Source: Oscillospiraceae bacterium (GTDB lineage Bacteria; Bacillota; Clostridia; Oscillospirales; Ruminococcaceae). From it: a DNA stretch of 64,000 nucleotides. This document shows, one piece after another, positions 1 through 9,862 of this stretch. Both the position numbers and the translations under genes were made by a program. The stretch is taken from the NCBI GenBank assembly GCA_016288755.1, contig JAEELE010000137.1, positions 1-64,000 on the forward strand, in the 5' to 3' direction. The notes under the pieces were generated by a model, which saw nothing but the letters and a program-made list of their open reading frames with translations, ran no database searches and was not told where the DNA came from. The stretch's first letter is position 1. Each line of letters begins with the position of its first letter.

Positions 1-1
1 A

Positions 2-2680
2 AACTACCTTGCTCAGCTTGCAAGTCCGGAGTCAATGACTGGCATCACAAAGATGATCGCTACTCTGACAGGAGGATCTACGGAAGCTGGAGCGGCTCTG
101 AGCGGTCTGACAAGCGTTGTGTCTACTCTCGGACCGGAGATGCTACTTGCAGTTATAGCAGTAAAAGCTGTCGCATCCGGATTGAAGAAAGCATTACAGC
201 CCGCTATCGAAGGCACAAAGCAGTATGTAAAGGCTATGAAAGAAGCCGCTGCCAGCTTTTACGATAGACGAGATAAGCGGATTGATGATGCTCAAAAACG
301 CTTTGAAGCAGATGTCGAAACACTTATCAAGACTCCCTTTGAGCTTCTCAATAAGGGAGCGCAGGCGTGGTATGATGCATGGGATTCAAATCTCAGGACA
401 ATCACAGGTACTCAGGGTTATACTAAGGCAGATGTACAGTCTTTGCTTGCGTCCTTTGCGGAGCGGCTGAGAGATGAGGGTCTGACAAGTGTTATCAGCG
501 CATCTGATCTGACAAGCAATCTGACAAAGGTTCTCGAATCCGGTCTGAGCGGAACAGTCGCTGAGGAGTTTGCATATATTGCGACGAAACTGAATGCCGC
601 GATCCCGACTCAGGATTTCTTCGGATATGCCGGAACATATGCATCTATTGCCGCAAATGCGATCAAAGACGGGAAATCTCAGTCTGATGCTATCGAGTAT
701 GCAAATCAGCAGCTCTATCAGTTTGCAAGCAATCTGCTGTATGCAAGCAGAGATCTGGCAGGTGGATTTACTACCGGACTGAAAAACGCTGAGGATCTGT
801 TCCAGAAATCCGTACAGATTTCACAGGCAAGCCGCTCCGGAGATATTTCACAGATCTCAGGTGTTCTGTCATCAGTAGCGGCTATCACCGGTGCAATCGC
901 CCCTGACCTTGCATCTGGTCTGATTGATGCAGTATATAAGGCAGCAGTCGGTGGAAATAATACTGATATAGTAGCACTCCGCTCCCTTGCTGGAGTAAAT
1001 GCATCTAATACAGAATTCCTCAGAGAGCTTACTCAGAATCCGAAGCAGATATTTTCTGACCTCTTTACACAGCTTGCAAATATGCAGTCTATGTCTCCTG
1101 ATGCATATATGGAAGTTGCAGAGGGTCTTTCATCTGTTCTCGGTGTTTCGATGGATGCTCTTGCAAGAGTGGATTTCCAGTATCTTGCAGATGCAGTCAG
1201 CAGTATGTCGGTCAACAGCCGCTCCCTCGAAGAGAATATCGCTCTGCTTGCATCAGGTGAAACGACTACCGAAGCAGAACAGTTGAAGATGCAGCAGATC
1301 AATAAAATGATCCTCGATGAGGGGCTGTCATATGTTCTGGACAATGAAGCAGCAAGGACGATCCAGCAGCATATGTGGGATGAACAGCTTGCATTACAGA
1401 TTACAGAATCATCTTATGCTGTGAATCTTGAAGGTGCTAGCCTGAAATTCCTTGAAGGTATCTCTCGCACGGTTGACAATATTCTGAATGTAGTCAACCC
1501 GATCCGTGGTATCATGAAACTGACGAGCTACCTTGCAAATATCAAGGCGGCTGATGATGATACTGATCGGATGGAGCGCGATATTCAGGCTGTACTTGAA
1601 CTCGGAAAAGTCGGAAGTGGAAACTCAAAGGAACTTAGCAATCTGCTGACAAGAGGAATTGATCTTAATCTGACAGACCCGCTTGTGGATCTACTCGGAG
1701 GAGCGGCAAGTTATACCGGAGATCATCCTATCGCAGATTTTCTGAATAAGCAGATAAATACAACTGCCGCCATGTATGATGCCGTTAAAACTTTGAATTC
1801 AAAAAGTTATTCGGTAGATTCCAGCGGTCAGTCTCAGGCATATTCTAAATACGATTGGGGCATGGTCGGCAAATCCGCAGCTAAGGCGTTGTCAAATACT
1901 TATGATGCAAGCCGATACACTACATCCGAATCCTCAATCATTTCAGCTGCTCAGACTGCAAGTGAGAAAGCTGCCGCACAGTCAACAGCAAACATCCAGT
2001 CAATGCTGGACAGCATGACGCAGTATGTCGATGCAAATAAGTCATACAGTGAATTTGTATCAGAGGCTTCAAAGCAATACAATATTGCTAATTTTACAGA
2101 GGCTCTTGAAAGCGCAGGATTGACAGAGGAATCTGCAAAGGCTCAGTATGATGCGATCATCGGTCAGGTTTCAACTAAGCAGAAAATTGACCGTGAGTCC
2201 AGAGAAGAGGATTTCTGGAATCTGTCAGTTGACTATCTCAACTCAGGGAATCTTGTCAGAGAAGATATGCGCTCACAGAATGACATTCTGATCGCATCTC
2301 TCGCAGAACAGACAGGATGGCTGGATCGGCTGTTTGAAAAGACATCTGACATCAATATCAAGATCATCGCTTTCTACGATCAGTGGGTAGACTACTTTGT
2401 GAATCACACTGTATACTCCGGCGCATATAATCATGAGTCGGTCAGTGAGATTCAGCGTAAAGAGAAAGCAGGGTCAGAGGATGCCATTTATGCTCTCGCA
2501 GACGCACTCACTCAGAACAATGTCGATCTGCTTAATCCGACCATGCAGACAAACGCTCTGCTTGCGGAGATCCTGAAAGTGGCAAACGCACTGCTTGTCA
2601 AACAGGGTGCAACCGGAGGCGGTCTGAGTCTGCCTGATACGATTGCAGGACTTTCGCTCGGTGTGGTGAATAGGGTGTGA
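2..2680 (+). CDS. Tail tape-measure protein, C-terminal part (5' end cut)
   Basis: The reading frame is open from base 2, so the gene starts before the window; the first in-frame ATG is at 35. The visible part is about 893 residues, Ala/Ser/Leu rich and mostly helical, with a hydrophobic stretch in the first 60 residues (ending in ...LLAVIAVKAVASGL) and another near residue 500 (IRGIMKLTSYLANI). Length, helical repetitive character and position before baseplate genes fit a tape-measure protein, which sets tail length and is ejected during infection. No enzymatic domain was recognised. A promoter-like motif follows the stop, so the next gene is probably a separate unit. Identification rests on composition and context, not on a motif. 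Confidence 0.6.
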   Translation, partial: NYLAQLASPESMTGITKMIATLTGGSTEAGAALSGLTSVVSTLGPEMLLAVIAVKAVASGLKKALQPAIEGTKQYVKAMKEAAASFYDRRDKRIDDAQKRFEADVETLIKTPFELLNKGAQAWYDAWDSNLRTITGTQGYTKADVQSLLASFAERLRDEGLTSVISASDLTSNLTKVLESGLSGTVAEEFAYIATKLNAAIPTQDFFGYAGTYASIAANAIKDGKSQSDAIEYANQQLYQFASNLLYASRDLAGGFTTGLKNAEDLFQKSVQISQASRSGDISQISGVLSSVAAITGAIAPDLASGLIDAVYKAAVGGNNTDIVALRSLAGVNASNTEFLRELTQNPKQIFSDLFTQLANMQSMSPDAYMEVAEGLSSVLGVSMDALARVDFQYLADAVSSMSVNSRSLEENIALLASGETTTEAEQLKMQQINKMILDEGLSYVLDNEAARTIQQHMWDEQLALQITESSYAVNLEGASLKFLEGISRTVDNILNVVNPIRGIMKLTSYLANIKAADDDTDRMERDIQAVLELGKVGSGNSKELSNLLTRGIDLNLTDPLVDLLGGAASYTGDHPIADFLNKQINTTAAMYDAVKTLNSKSYSVDSSGQSQAYSKYDWGMVGKSAAKALSNTYDASRYTTSESSIISAAQTASEKAAAQSTANIQSMLDSMTQYVDANKSYSEFVSEASKQYNIANFTEALESAGLTEESAKAQYDAIIGQVSTKQKIDRESREEDFWNLSVDYLNSGNLVREDMRSQNDILIASLAEQTGWLDRLFEKTSDINIKIIAFYDQWVDYFVNHTVYSGAYNHESVSEIQRKEKAGSEDAIYALADALTQNNVDLLNPTMQTNALLAEILKVANALLVKQGATGGGLSLPDTIAGLSLGVVNRV

Positions 2681-2700
2681 TCCATTTCATGCCATATTCA

Positions 2701-2717
2701 CCTTATATAATAGTAGA
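2701..2717 (+). promoter_or_regulatory. Phage-type promoter motif
   Basis: The sequence CCTTATATAATAGTAGA lies 31 bases before the next start codon and matches the motif seen upstream of many genes in this phage. There is no -35 hexamer. The downstream ribosome-binding site is TTTGGAGGCG. Confidence 0.6.
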
Positions 2718-2747
2718 ACGCTATAAAACCTTTGGAGGCGAATCTAT

Positions 2748-5363
2748 ATGAATTTCATTGCTTTCTCAGTGGATACGACAAATATCTTTCCGATGTCAAA
2801 TTCAAGAGCTGGCGGTCAGAATGTAACAGAATTCAATCTCCGGTCTGCGCAGTCGGTTGAAACATCGGAATCCATTGAATACCTTGTCGGAAAGTCCTTT
2901 GCACATTCAGAGTCAGATTTCTATGTACAGCTTCTCGGCAGTACAGATGAGTATTTCGGTGACGGATCATCAGTTGCAAACTCCGGGGCTATTCTTGAAG
3001 TCACAGCCGGAAGAGCGGTTGTAAACGGTTATTTCATTGAATCTCTTGTGCCTGTCAGTATTGACCTTGCCGAATTAGCACAGCAGGCTATTTCTGCCGG
3101 GAATACTCCGCTCTCAGGCAATCTCGCAATCGGACTCAAAGTGATGTTCAGCACAGAGGCTACAGTCGCAGGTTCGATCAAGGTTGAAAACTCGAATGAT
3201 ATGTATGAGGGCATCCAGATCATTATTCTGCCTGAGAATCAGTTTATCACTCCCGAGGACTCCCCTACCGATCAGACAGCGGTTACGGCACATCTGAAAC
3301 TGGCTACTTTCTCATTCATCAATGGTCAGATCACAAATATTGAGAATAACTATCCGGCAAAATGTCAGTCTATTCCGGCAAGCCGAATTGGTGAGATCGA
3401 TACCATTATTTCCGATAGCTACATCAAAAAGACCGGGCTGAATCCGAAAAGACTCTATGTGTATTCAGGCAAGAGCAGCAATCCCGATGTGCACGAGGAT
3501 ACATGGTGCGATGCTACTAACGCGCTGTTTAACTGGAGCAACAGCATTCCGCAGTATGTCGGAGCCGCTCCCCTGATTCAGAAAGCCGCATTTACACAGG
3601 ATCCGTCTGCGGATACAGTTGACCTTATACTTCCGCATAAGCAGATCGACGGAATGAAGGATGCAGGTGGAGCACCGCAGTATTTCGCACCGGAAGTCCT
3701 GCCGATCCCTGCCGCAAGCTTTGAACAGAGCACTCAGGGCGTAGTCAGCAAAGCATACACTGAAAAGGTCAAGGGTATTCTGAATAAGCTGAATGAATAC
3801 TATCATCTGTCATCCGGCAAACAGAGAATGTATCTTGCGGAGATGCAGGATCGGTCAGATCTGCCTGCCATCAATGATGTATGGACTGCCGGTGACTATG
3901 TGCTTGTCGCTAAAGATTATACTATTGATTATGCGACCGGATCTACTGTACCGTCAACACTTTATGCAGTCGTTCCAGGAAATGTTCTGACGATCCTCTA
4001 TTCCGATCCGCAGTATTGCACGGGAGTCGAGCTTGACCATAAGACAGAAAGCGCAGCAGATGGAGTCGAACCGCCTGATTGGTGGGATGATTACGCTGTA
4101 TACAATAAGATCTGGGATTTGCCGACATATAACGGAAACGGATCATCAGACTACTTTGTCTATGAATACATTGATGCAAACGGAGTTTCTCAGAAATTCT
4201 ACTACATCGTTTCTAAAACCGGGCAGAAACACTACTCTGACCCGATCATCCTGACCGGGGATATTCCGCTTGCAGATATCGGAGTAGTCGGTGGTTTTAT
4301 GAATGTCGATCAGTCCGATATTGACAGAGGCTATGTGTACCTTGATTCAGACGGACATCTGAGACTGCTTGACTACGGTCTTATCCGCTCTGGTACAGCA
4401 GCATATCAGCTCGGAGAGGACTTTACAATTCCGACCGGACTTGATATTGACGGTATCCAGCAGTATCTCGATGAATATGTCAATCAGAGAATCGCATTCC
4501 CGAATAACAATCAGCTTGCAAAGAAAGATCCGAATATCATCCATATCTTCATGGAGATTCCGGCAGATGCAAGCGGAGAACTCACTATTTACGATATTGA
4601 CAGCAGATTCTCCACTTGTATCTATCTGCATATCCTCGGAGCGGCTACCAATGCTGTGACGATCAATATTGCAGATTGTGAGAGGATTCGCATTGATTCC
4701 AGTATCGCAGGAAGTCCGGTCATCAATCTTTACCGCTCCGGATTGTACTATGATTCCGCGATCATGGACTACCTGACTACGATCAAAGACCTGAAACTCT
4801 GGTATGAGCGGCAGACAAACGATGATCCGAATCTCACAGTCAATGATCTGACAGTCTCTCAGGTCACAGCTTCGAGCATCTATTCAACTGGCACTTATGC
4901 GACAAGTGAGTATTGGGATCCGTCAAACCCGAATGACAATCACTTCCTTGTCGCACTCCAGTCTGTTACATTCGGTTCTGACGGAACGGTCATCGGCTGC
5001 GGTGTGTTTGTCCGAAACGAATCTACATCGAATGTGTCTGAGGGAAATTTCGTGATGACCGATACCTTCACACTTCCGGTCGGACCTGGATTGATGTATC
5101 CTACTACCAGAATGTCAAAGTCAGTAAAGGTCACAGGGCAGTTTGTTTCAGCCTATGTGGTATCTACTCCGTCAGGCTATATGATTCAGGACACAGAGTT
5201 CTCACTTGCTACTCCGATCTATGATGCAAACGGAAATATCACGACTGCCGGAAACATTGCATTCCTTGTGAAAGCATATGTAGTCCAGAACGCAAATCCG
5301 ACAACTATTGATGTATGGGATACCGGAGCATTCCACTACTTTGAAGGTCGCGCCACAATTTGA
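2748..5363 (+). CDS. Large tail/baseplate structural protein, function unassigned
   Basis: 871 residues starting at ATG after TTTGGAGGCG. The protein is beta-rich, acidic and low in cysteine, with many Tyr/Asp/Gly and no signal peptide or membrane segment, typical of baseplate-wedge or fibre-attachment proteins. It lies between the tape measure and the baseplate hub genes and has its own phage-type promoter. The C-terminal 180 residues (after the ...LTVNDLTVSQVTASSIYSTG... linker) look like a distinct beta-sandwich tip. I do not recognise a named family. It is similar in size and position-style to the 873-residue protein at 45185, but I see no clear sequence match between them. Confidence 0.5.
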   Translation: MNFIAFSVDTTNIFPMSNSRAGGQNVTEFNLRSAQSVETSESIEYLVGKSFAHSESDFYVQLLGSTDEYFGDGSSVANSGAILEVTAGRAVVNGYFIESLVPVSIDLAELAQQAISAGNTPLSGNLAIGLKVMFSTEATVAGSIKVENSNDMYEGIQIIILPENQFITPEDSPTDQTAVTAHLKLATFSFINGQITNIENNYPAKCQSIPASRIGEIDTIISDSYIKKTGLNPKRLYVYSGKSSNPDVHEDTWCDATNALFNWSNSIPQYVGAAPLIQKAAFTQDPSADTVDLILPHKQIDGMKDAGGAPQYFAPEVLPIPAASFEQSTQGVVSKAYTEKVKGILNKLNEYYHLSSGKQRMYLAEMQDRSDLPAINDVWTAGDYVLVAKDYTIDYATGSTVPSTLYAVVPGNVLTILYSDPQYCTGVELDHKTESAADGVEPPDWWDDYAVYNKIWDLPTYNGNGSSDYFVYEYIDANGVSQKFYYIVSKTGQKHYSDPIILTGDIPLADIGVVGGFMNVDQSDIDRGYVYLDSDGHLRLLDYGLIRSGTAAYQLGEDFTIPTGLDIDGIQQYLDEYVNQRIAFPNNNQLAKKDPNIIHIFMEIPADASGELTIYDIDSRFSTCIYLHILGAATNAVTINIADCERIRIDSSIAGSPVINLYRSGLYYDSAIMDYLTTIKDLKLWYERQTNDDPNLTVNDLTVSQVTASSIYSTGTYATSEYWDPSNPNDNHFLVALQSVTFGSDGTVIGCGVFVRNESTSNVSEGNFVMTDTFTLPVGPGLMYPTTRMSKSVKVTGQFVSAYVVSTPSGYMIQDTEFSLATPIYDANGNITTAGNIAFLVKAYVVQNANPTTIDVWDTGAFHYFEGRATI

Positions 5364-5374
5364 GGTGACTGACA

Positions 5375-5914
5375 ATGAAGTATTTACACGATATTATAAA
5401 GATCAGGTATGTTCGGGAGGGCTATCTCCCGAACTACCCATATCACATGATCTCGGATAATGAGATGTTCAATGCGTTCATGCCGGGTGATGATGATACA
5501 CTGGGATACTTTTCATACTATTATCCGGCTCCGGAAGATCCTGATCTGCTGGTGAAATACAATACTCTCGTAGATACGCTGAAATATCATATCGCTATGC
5601 ATAAGGCGGATCCGTCCTATGAGATTCCTGCATTCGTGTATTCATATATGTTCGCCGGTGCAGTCGGAGTCAGGAGTAATTACAAGTATATCCATGATAT
5701 CATAAATCCGCTCGGAGCAGGAAACATTGATGATGCGTATACAGAGCAAGCTATGGCAGCAGTGTACAACGAAAGCAAATACTATCTTGACCGTGTGCAG
5801 ACTGACAAGACTGTAGAATATGAGGGTCAGACGATCCATCTCAGACCGCCTACTATTTTCGGTGAAGCACATGTAGTGAAGAGCATCAGGCAGCGATTGA
5901 GCAGCGGTATATAA
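5375..5914 (+). CDS. Tail/baseplate-associated protein, unknown
   Basis: 179 residues, ATG after TGAGGTGACTGACA. It is Tyr- and Asp-rich and probably mostly helical, with no membrane segment. It lies 11 bases after the large structural protein and is followed by a phage-type promoter that overlaps its stop codon. The context (tape measure, large structural protein, then hub proteins) makes a tail-assembly or baseplate role likely, but no family was recognised. Confidence 0.5.
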   Translation: MKYLHDIIKIRYVREGYLPNYPYHMISDNEMFNAFMPGDDDTLGYFSYYYPAPEDPDLLVKYNTLVDTLKYHIAMHKADPSYEIPAFVYSYMFAGAVGVRSNYKYIHDIINPLGAGNIDDAYTEQAMAAVYNESKYYLDRVQTDKTVEYEGQTIHLRPPTIFGEAHVVKSIRQRLSSGI

Positions 5915-5922
5915 TATAGTAT
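5906..5922 (+). promoter_or_regulatory. Phage-type promoter motif
   Basis: GGTATATAATATAGTAT overlaps the stop codon of the preceding gene and lies 14 bases before the next ATG. It matches the TATATAATATAGTA form of the motif but lacks the usual leading CCTT. Confidence 0.4.
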
Positions 5923-5935
5923 CGGTGGTGATACA

Positions 5936-6949
5936 ATGCAGTTTTTTAGAATTGAACAGGATATGCGGCTGAGTGATCTGGCCGGCATTGTCGGTCAAAG
6001 CAATCTGGATACGACACTCGCAGTCAACAGTATGCAGAGAATGCCGAATGTCTATCAGTCATATCAGAATATGAAAGCATCGTATATCCATGCAGATACT
6101 CCCGATGTTTCATTCGAGAGAAAACAGTCTCTCCTGAATGGGGTTACATCTGATGCTGAAATATTCGAGTATGTAGCACTCCAGAATGAATATAGCTGGA
6201 AATTGTTCGATGCAGCCGGAACACTGGATGGATATCTCCGTGTGCCTGATACCTTTACGATTCCTACATCTACGAGGGTCATCGGCGGAACATCAGGAGC
6301 CATTGATAAGAAAAAGTATACAGACTCCATGCAGTGTCTGAAATCAAACCGGAATGTCAGCCCGGAGATTTTCAATGAATACGCTCCGGTTTCAGCCTCA
6401 AAAATCATCAATGGAGCGGCTAACTACGGAACACTGTATCAGAATTTCAAGATTCCATTTGGGGCAGTATCTCTGTATTCATCTCTCGATGGAAGAATGG
6501 TAGATTTTCCAGTATATCCTAGAGAGATATCTGATGGAGTAAAGGCAAATTATGACACCATGCCGGATATGCTGTATCAGTATGAGCCGTGGCAGATCTA
6601 CAAAAGCTCCGGTCCGAGACAATGTATACTGACATTTGATATGCACCGGGACATGTGGACAGGAGATCACAGAGATGGTCTGTGCAATCAGCTTATCAGA
6701 TTCTGTGAAGCTGCCTGCTATCCGAGATATAACGGAGCGGCTGTCATTACAACGGATTCGATCCTGTATATCAATGGTCAATCATTTGTCCGCGGAATCA
6801 TAACGGATGTTTCACCGAAATGGGATACTGACAGTCCGCTCGGTCTTGATGGATGGTATCTGCATGTATCTCTTTCCATTACATTCACAGAGGTTTCAGC
6901 AGAGCCGCTGAATTACGACAAGATTCTCGGAAAGGGGCTGATCGGATGA
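5936..6949 (+). CDS. Baseplate hub/connector protein, putative
   Basis: 337 residues, ATG after ATCGGTGGTGATACA. The first 40 residues (DMRLSDLAGIVGQSNLD) have a LysM-like beta-alpha pattern. The C-terminal third has the alternating beta pattern seen in baseplate hub and tail-tube connector proteins of contractile phages. Its stop overlaps the start of the next gene (ATGA), which itself encodes a LysM/gp53-like wedge protein. I infer a role in joining tube to baseplate, comparable to the LysM proteins of PBSX-like tails. The family assignment is tentative. Confidence 0.45.
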   Translation: MQFFRIEQDMRLSDLAGIVGQSNLDTTLAVNSMQRMPNVYQSYQNMKASYIHADTPDVSFERKQSLLNGVTSDAEIFEYVALQNEYSWKLFDAAGTLDGYLRVPDTFTIPTSTRVIGGTSGAIDKKKYTDSMQCLKSNRNVSPEIFNEYAPVSASKIINGAANYGTLYQNFKIPFGAVSLYSSLDGRMVDFPVYPREISDGVKANYDTMPDMLYQYEPWQIYKSSGPRQCILTFDMHRDMWTGDHRDGLCNQLIRFCEAACYPRYNGAAVITTDSILYINGQSFVRGIITDVSPKWDTDSPLGLDGWYLHVSLSITFTEVSAEPLNYDKILGKGLIG

Positions 6950-7383
6950 GATCTGTAAAACCTGCAAATTATGATACATTGAAGCCCTATAAGGTCATCG
7001 AATACTCCCCTATCCAATATACAAACTGCCGCGATTTCAAGCATATCAGCCGATACAGAGGACTCAGGCAGGTCATTCATAATGCAAATGATGCAGACAG
7101 ATTTATCGTGCTGGAAACTCCGAATCCGTTTAACACAAATATGAAATTCCGGTATTATGAAGTCCCGCAATCTGAGGAGAATCGTCTTGACCTGATCGCA
7201 AAGAAATTCTATGGATCAGCACAGTACAGTTGGGTCATCAGCTACTTCAACCGTATCGAGGATGGATACACAGTAGCTGCCGGACAAAAGATTGCAATCT
7301 TGAACAGCATCACAGATCTGTTTGCAAACGGAGAGATCCTTGCACCGATTCCGGCAATGCAGTTGAACCTCGGATCAGAGTGA
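6946..7383 (+). CDS. LysM/gp53-like baseplate wedge protein
   Basis: 145 residues. I chose the ATG at 6946 (start MRSVKP), which overlaps the previous stop as ATGA; an upstream in-frame ATG at 6853 lies inside the previous gene. Residues 75-120 carry the pattern R-LDLIAKKFYG-SAQYSWVISYFN-R followed by Y-V-AGQKIAIL. This is the LysM-type domain of T4 gp53-like wedge subunits, where the FYG..YW.I..FN motif is characteristic. In contractile tails this protein lies at the wedge/hub interface. A terminator region follows, closing the first tail operon. Confidence 0.7.
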   Translation: MRSVKPANYDTLKPYKVIEYSPIQYTNCRDFKHISRYRGLRQVIHNANDADRFIVLETPNPFNTNMKFRYYEVPQSEENRLDLIAKKFYGSAQYSWVISYFNRIEDGYTVAAGQKIAILNSITDLFANGEILAPIPAMQLNLGSE

Positions 7384-7465
7384 ATACACATCATTTTTGT
7401 GCAATTTGCCTTTTGAGTGTGTATTTCCCTATAGGGCGAAAACAAACCTTTTCGTCAAAGTGCAC

Positions 7466-7506
7466 AATAGCTGCTCCTTTCGTAACAGACTGGAGCGGCT
7501 ATTTTT
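7466..7506 (+). terminator. Rho-independent terminator
   Basis: Left arm AATAGCTGCTCC (7466-7477) pairs with GGAGCGGCTATT (7492-7503) with one G-T pair, followed by five T. The right arm contains a copy of the over-represented word GGAGCGGCT. A weaker AATACAC/GTGTATT hairpin lies just upstream at about 7384-7426. Confidence 0.75.
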
Positions 7507-7516
7507 ATGCTATCAT

Positions 7517-7534
7517 AACCTTATATGAAAGTGA
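7517..7534 (+). promoter_or_regulatory. Phage-type promoter motif, weaker copy
   Basis: AACCTTATATGAAAGTGA directly follows the terminator and lies about 30 bases before the next start codon. It keeps the CCTTATAT part but not the TAGTA part. Confidence 0.4.
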
Positions 7535-7564
7535 TAATCCTTTCTTTTCGGAGATGATGCTGTC

Positions 7565-7837
7565 ATGTGTTACCGTAGAAGTCTTATCAAAGAAGGAACT
7601 ATCGTCAGGCATTTCAAGCGGGAGACCGTAGATCCTGACTCAATGAATTATCTGTATAGAGTGCTTGCAGTAGCAGTCGATACAGACACCGGTGAAAAGC
7701 TAGTTATCTATAAGGCACTGTACAAAACGACCGGATGCAACGTCTTTTCAAGGAAAATGAATGAATTCATGTCGGAAGTAGATCATGAGAAATACCCCGA
7801 CATAAAGCAGAAATACCGCTTTGAGCGTTGTCGGTAA
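7565..7837 (+). CDS. DUF1653-family small protein
   Basis: 90 residues. It has the DUF1653 pattern: GT-VRHFKRE near the N-terminus, YRVLAVAVDTDTGEKLVIYKALY in the middle (described in parts, no catalytic residues known), then a FMSEVD segment and a closing RFE. The family is a small beta-barrel-like domain common in bacteria and phages with unknown function. It stands between a terminator and the hub genes and may be an inserted accessory gene (moron), as it has its own promoter-like motif. The next gene starts 19 bases after its stop. Confidence 0.65.
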   Translation: MCYRRSLIKEGTIVRHFKRETVDPDSMNYLYRVLAVAVDTDTGEKLVIYKALYKTTGCNVFSRKMNEFMSEVDHEKYPDIKQKYRFERCR

Positions 7838-7856
7838 ACGAAAGGAGTGACACCGC

Positions 7857-9305
7857 ATGAAGAGACAGCCTTTTTGCAATTTCTATCTTGCGGGTGTAGC
7901 ACTCACAGATTACGGTCTGCTGATCCCGAGTCCGTTTACATCATTGGAGCTTTCAAACAGCGAGATCGCATCAATGACATCATGGACGCTGAGTTGTATC
8001 ATCGGCGGAGACTCTTCAAGAAAAGTCAATGCAGCCGCATTTGAGGCTCTGCTGTATCAGGCAGCACAATCAGCAGGAAGATACGCAAACTCCAGCGGAA
8101 TTCCTGTGTCATTCATCTTTGGATGGCTTGATGAATTCGGCAATGTAGATGAATATACATCCTATCAGGGATTCACGGTAAAGTATTCATCTACTACAAA
8201 CGGACTGTTCCAGAATTATAAGCTGACAGGATTTGCATCGAGGTCGATCCAGAGCAGTATGCCTGTTCTCCGTATTCCCGCGATCAGCGGTATTGTGCAG
8301 CCATCAGCAATAGCAGAAGGTCTGGCAAAGGCGGTCAAGGCGACTAGCTACTATCAGTTAGATATTGACCATAATGATGCTCCGACATACATTGAACACG
8401 GACCTATGACTTCTAGTTTCAACAGCTATGTGAGAGGTACAGTGTCGGACTCCGATGACTATGAATCATTCCCCGGACTGCTTAGACTTTCAAAATCGTA
8501 CAATGCATCCAGAACAGCGGGCGGTCTGAAATACGGATACAAGAATCTGAGCACGGTTCTGAATAATGCCTCTGTCACACCGGTGTCGGATTTCATGAAG
8601 ATCTCAGGTACAGATGCCGCTCCGCAATGTCTTTCTTTCAGCTATTGGGTCGATGAGCCTACAATGACAAAGCCGGGAGTTATCCACTATAAAAGCAATG
8701 CCGGACTGATGACATCGCAAAGCATGGATATCCTGCAATACGGCACATCGAATACAAATATCCTGTCTATAAACGGATCGTATGACGGTGTCGCATACAG
8801 TATGACCAATATGAATTTCACTCAGGTCGGATTTACTGTTGACGGAAGCGGAAATACAATCGCGCAGGATAATCAGATAGTCAACTCGTGGAGTGCTACA
8901 CTCGCAGATGTATACCAGACCGCGAATATCATAAATGATGTGAATGCACTTGCAACACAGTTTTCGGGAAATTTCTCTGTGCAGATACCAGGAACAGTAT
9001 ATCAGTACAGCATCGCGCAGCCGGTGTCGCTGATCATCATGAACGGTGGAACACTGTCTCCTGTTTCAGGCGTATACAGCATTGTATCTGTTACGCATAC
9101 TATTTCAAGTACGTTTATCACGACCTTGAAGCTTCAAAGACTTGTGATGTCCAGCGCAAACGCCGTAGCATCCGCGCAGAATATCATCGTATCAGGTTCA
9201 AAATCCAATAGCTCTACGGCATATAAGACAACTAAGAATGTGATAACTCCGTATCATGTGGACTTCGGAATCATGTATCCGACCTATGAGCATATGGCAG
9301 TGTGA
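7857..9305 (+). CDS. Baseplate hub protein (gp27/gpD-like), putative
   Basis: 482 residues, ATG after a strong AAAGGAGTGACACCGC. The protein is beta-rich with a long N-terminal domain containing VSFIFGWLDEFG and a C-terminal segment (VYSIVSVTHTISSTFITTLKL) like the barrel strands of hub proteins. Hub proteins of this kind form the ring between tail tube and spike. Directly downstream lie three peptidoglycan hydrolases, the usual cargo of a hub. I infer the hub role from fold-like pattern and context. No enzymatic motif is visible. Confidence 0.5.
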   Translation: MKRQPFCNFYLAGVALTDYGLLIPSPFTSLELSNSEIASMTSWTLSCIIGGDSSRKVNAAAFEALLYQAAQSAGRYANSSGIPVSFIFGWLDEFGNVDEYTSYQGFTVKYSSTTNGLFQNYKLTGFASRSIQSSMPVLRIPAISGIVQPSAIAEGLAKAVKATSYYQLDIDHNDAPTYIEHGPMTSSFNSYVRGTVSDSDDYESFPGLLRLSKSYNASRTAGGLKYGYKNLSTVLNNASVTPVSDFMKISGTDAAPQCLSFSYWVDEPTMTKPGVIHYKSNAGLMTSQSMDILQYGTSNTNILSINGSYDGVAYSMTNMNFTQVGFTVDGSGNTIAQDNQIVNSWSATLADVYQTANIINDVNALATQFSGNFSVQIPGTVYQYSIAQPVSLIIMNGGTLSPVSGVYSIVSVTHTISSTFITTLKLQRLVMSSANAVASAQNIIVSGSKSNSSTAYKTTKNVITPYHVDFGIMYPTYEHMAV

Positions 9306-9316
9306 GGTGAAATAGC

Positions 9317-9862
9317 ATGATGTTCATCGACTATAAGGAGCTTACCGATCAGGAATTCAAGATCATTATGCCGTGGATATCTGTTTCCGAGAAAGCAGAA
9401 TACTATAAGTATGATACGCTTCATACGGGAATAGATATCGCCGGAACGAGAGCATACAGCTACTGCAAAGGTGTTGTGGTCGCAATAGGGATCCAGCTTG
9501 ACCGCATTACAGTGACAGTCCAGTTTGATGCAAGCACATTATTCCGGTACGGTAATCTCCGCTCCTGTGATGTTGATCTCGGTGATGTCGTGAGCGCAGG
9601 AGACAGAATCGGAACATGCAGGGATCATCTTCACTTTGAATACTGCACAAGTAAAGAGCAGTCTCTGTTTCCTGTCAGAATCAGCGGATCTACATATTTC
9701 AAACAGAATCCGATGCCTGTGCTGCTCGGAGAAGTCAAGTTGAAAGCAAATGACTATTCTGCTGTCACTGTAGCAGATTACAATGATGAAACTGTTCCGG
9801 AACTGAATCCGGCAATGCAGGATGAATTCGAGGTCGATAACTCAGATTCGGGTGATGAATAA
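9317..9862 (+). CDS. M23-type metallopeptidase, tail-associated
   Basis: 181 residues. The M23 (lysostaphin/LytM) zinc site is visible: H36 and D40 in LHTGID, and H104-L-H106 in DHLHFEY. These residues bind Zn and activate water for cleavage of peptide cross-bridges in peptidoglycan. The core domain spans residues 25-115; the acidic tail (residues 140-181) is probably disordered and may anchor it to the baseplate. It overlaps the next gene by one base. It is short, with no signal peptide, consistent with delivery by the tail rather than secretion. Confidence 0.8.
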   Translation: MMFIDYKELTDQEFKIIMPWISVSEKAEYYKYDTLHTGIDIAGTRAYSYCKGVVVAIGIQLDRITVTVQFDASTLFRYGNLRSCDVDLGDVVSAGDRIGTCRDHLHFEYCTSKEQSLFPVRISGSTYFKQNPMPVLLGEVKLKANDYSAVTVADYNDETVPELNPAMQDEFEVDNSDSGDE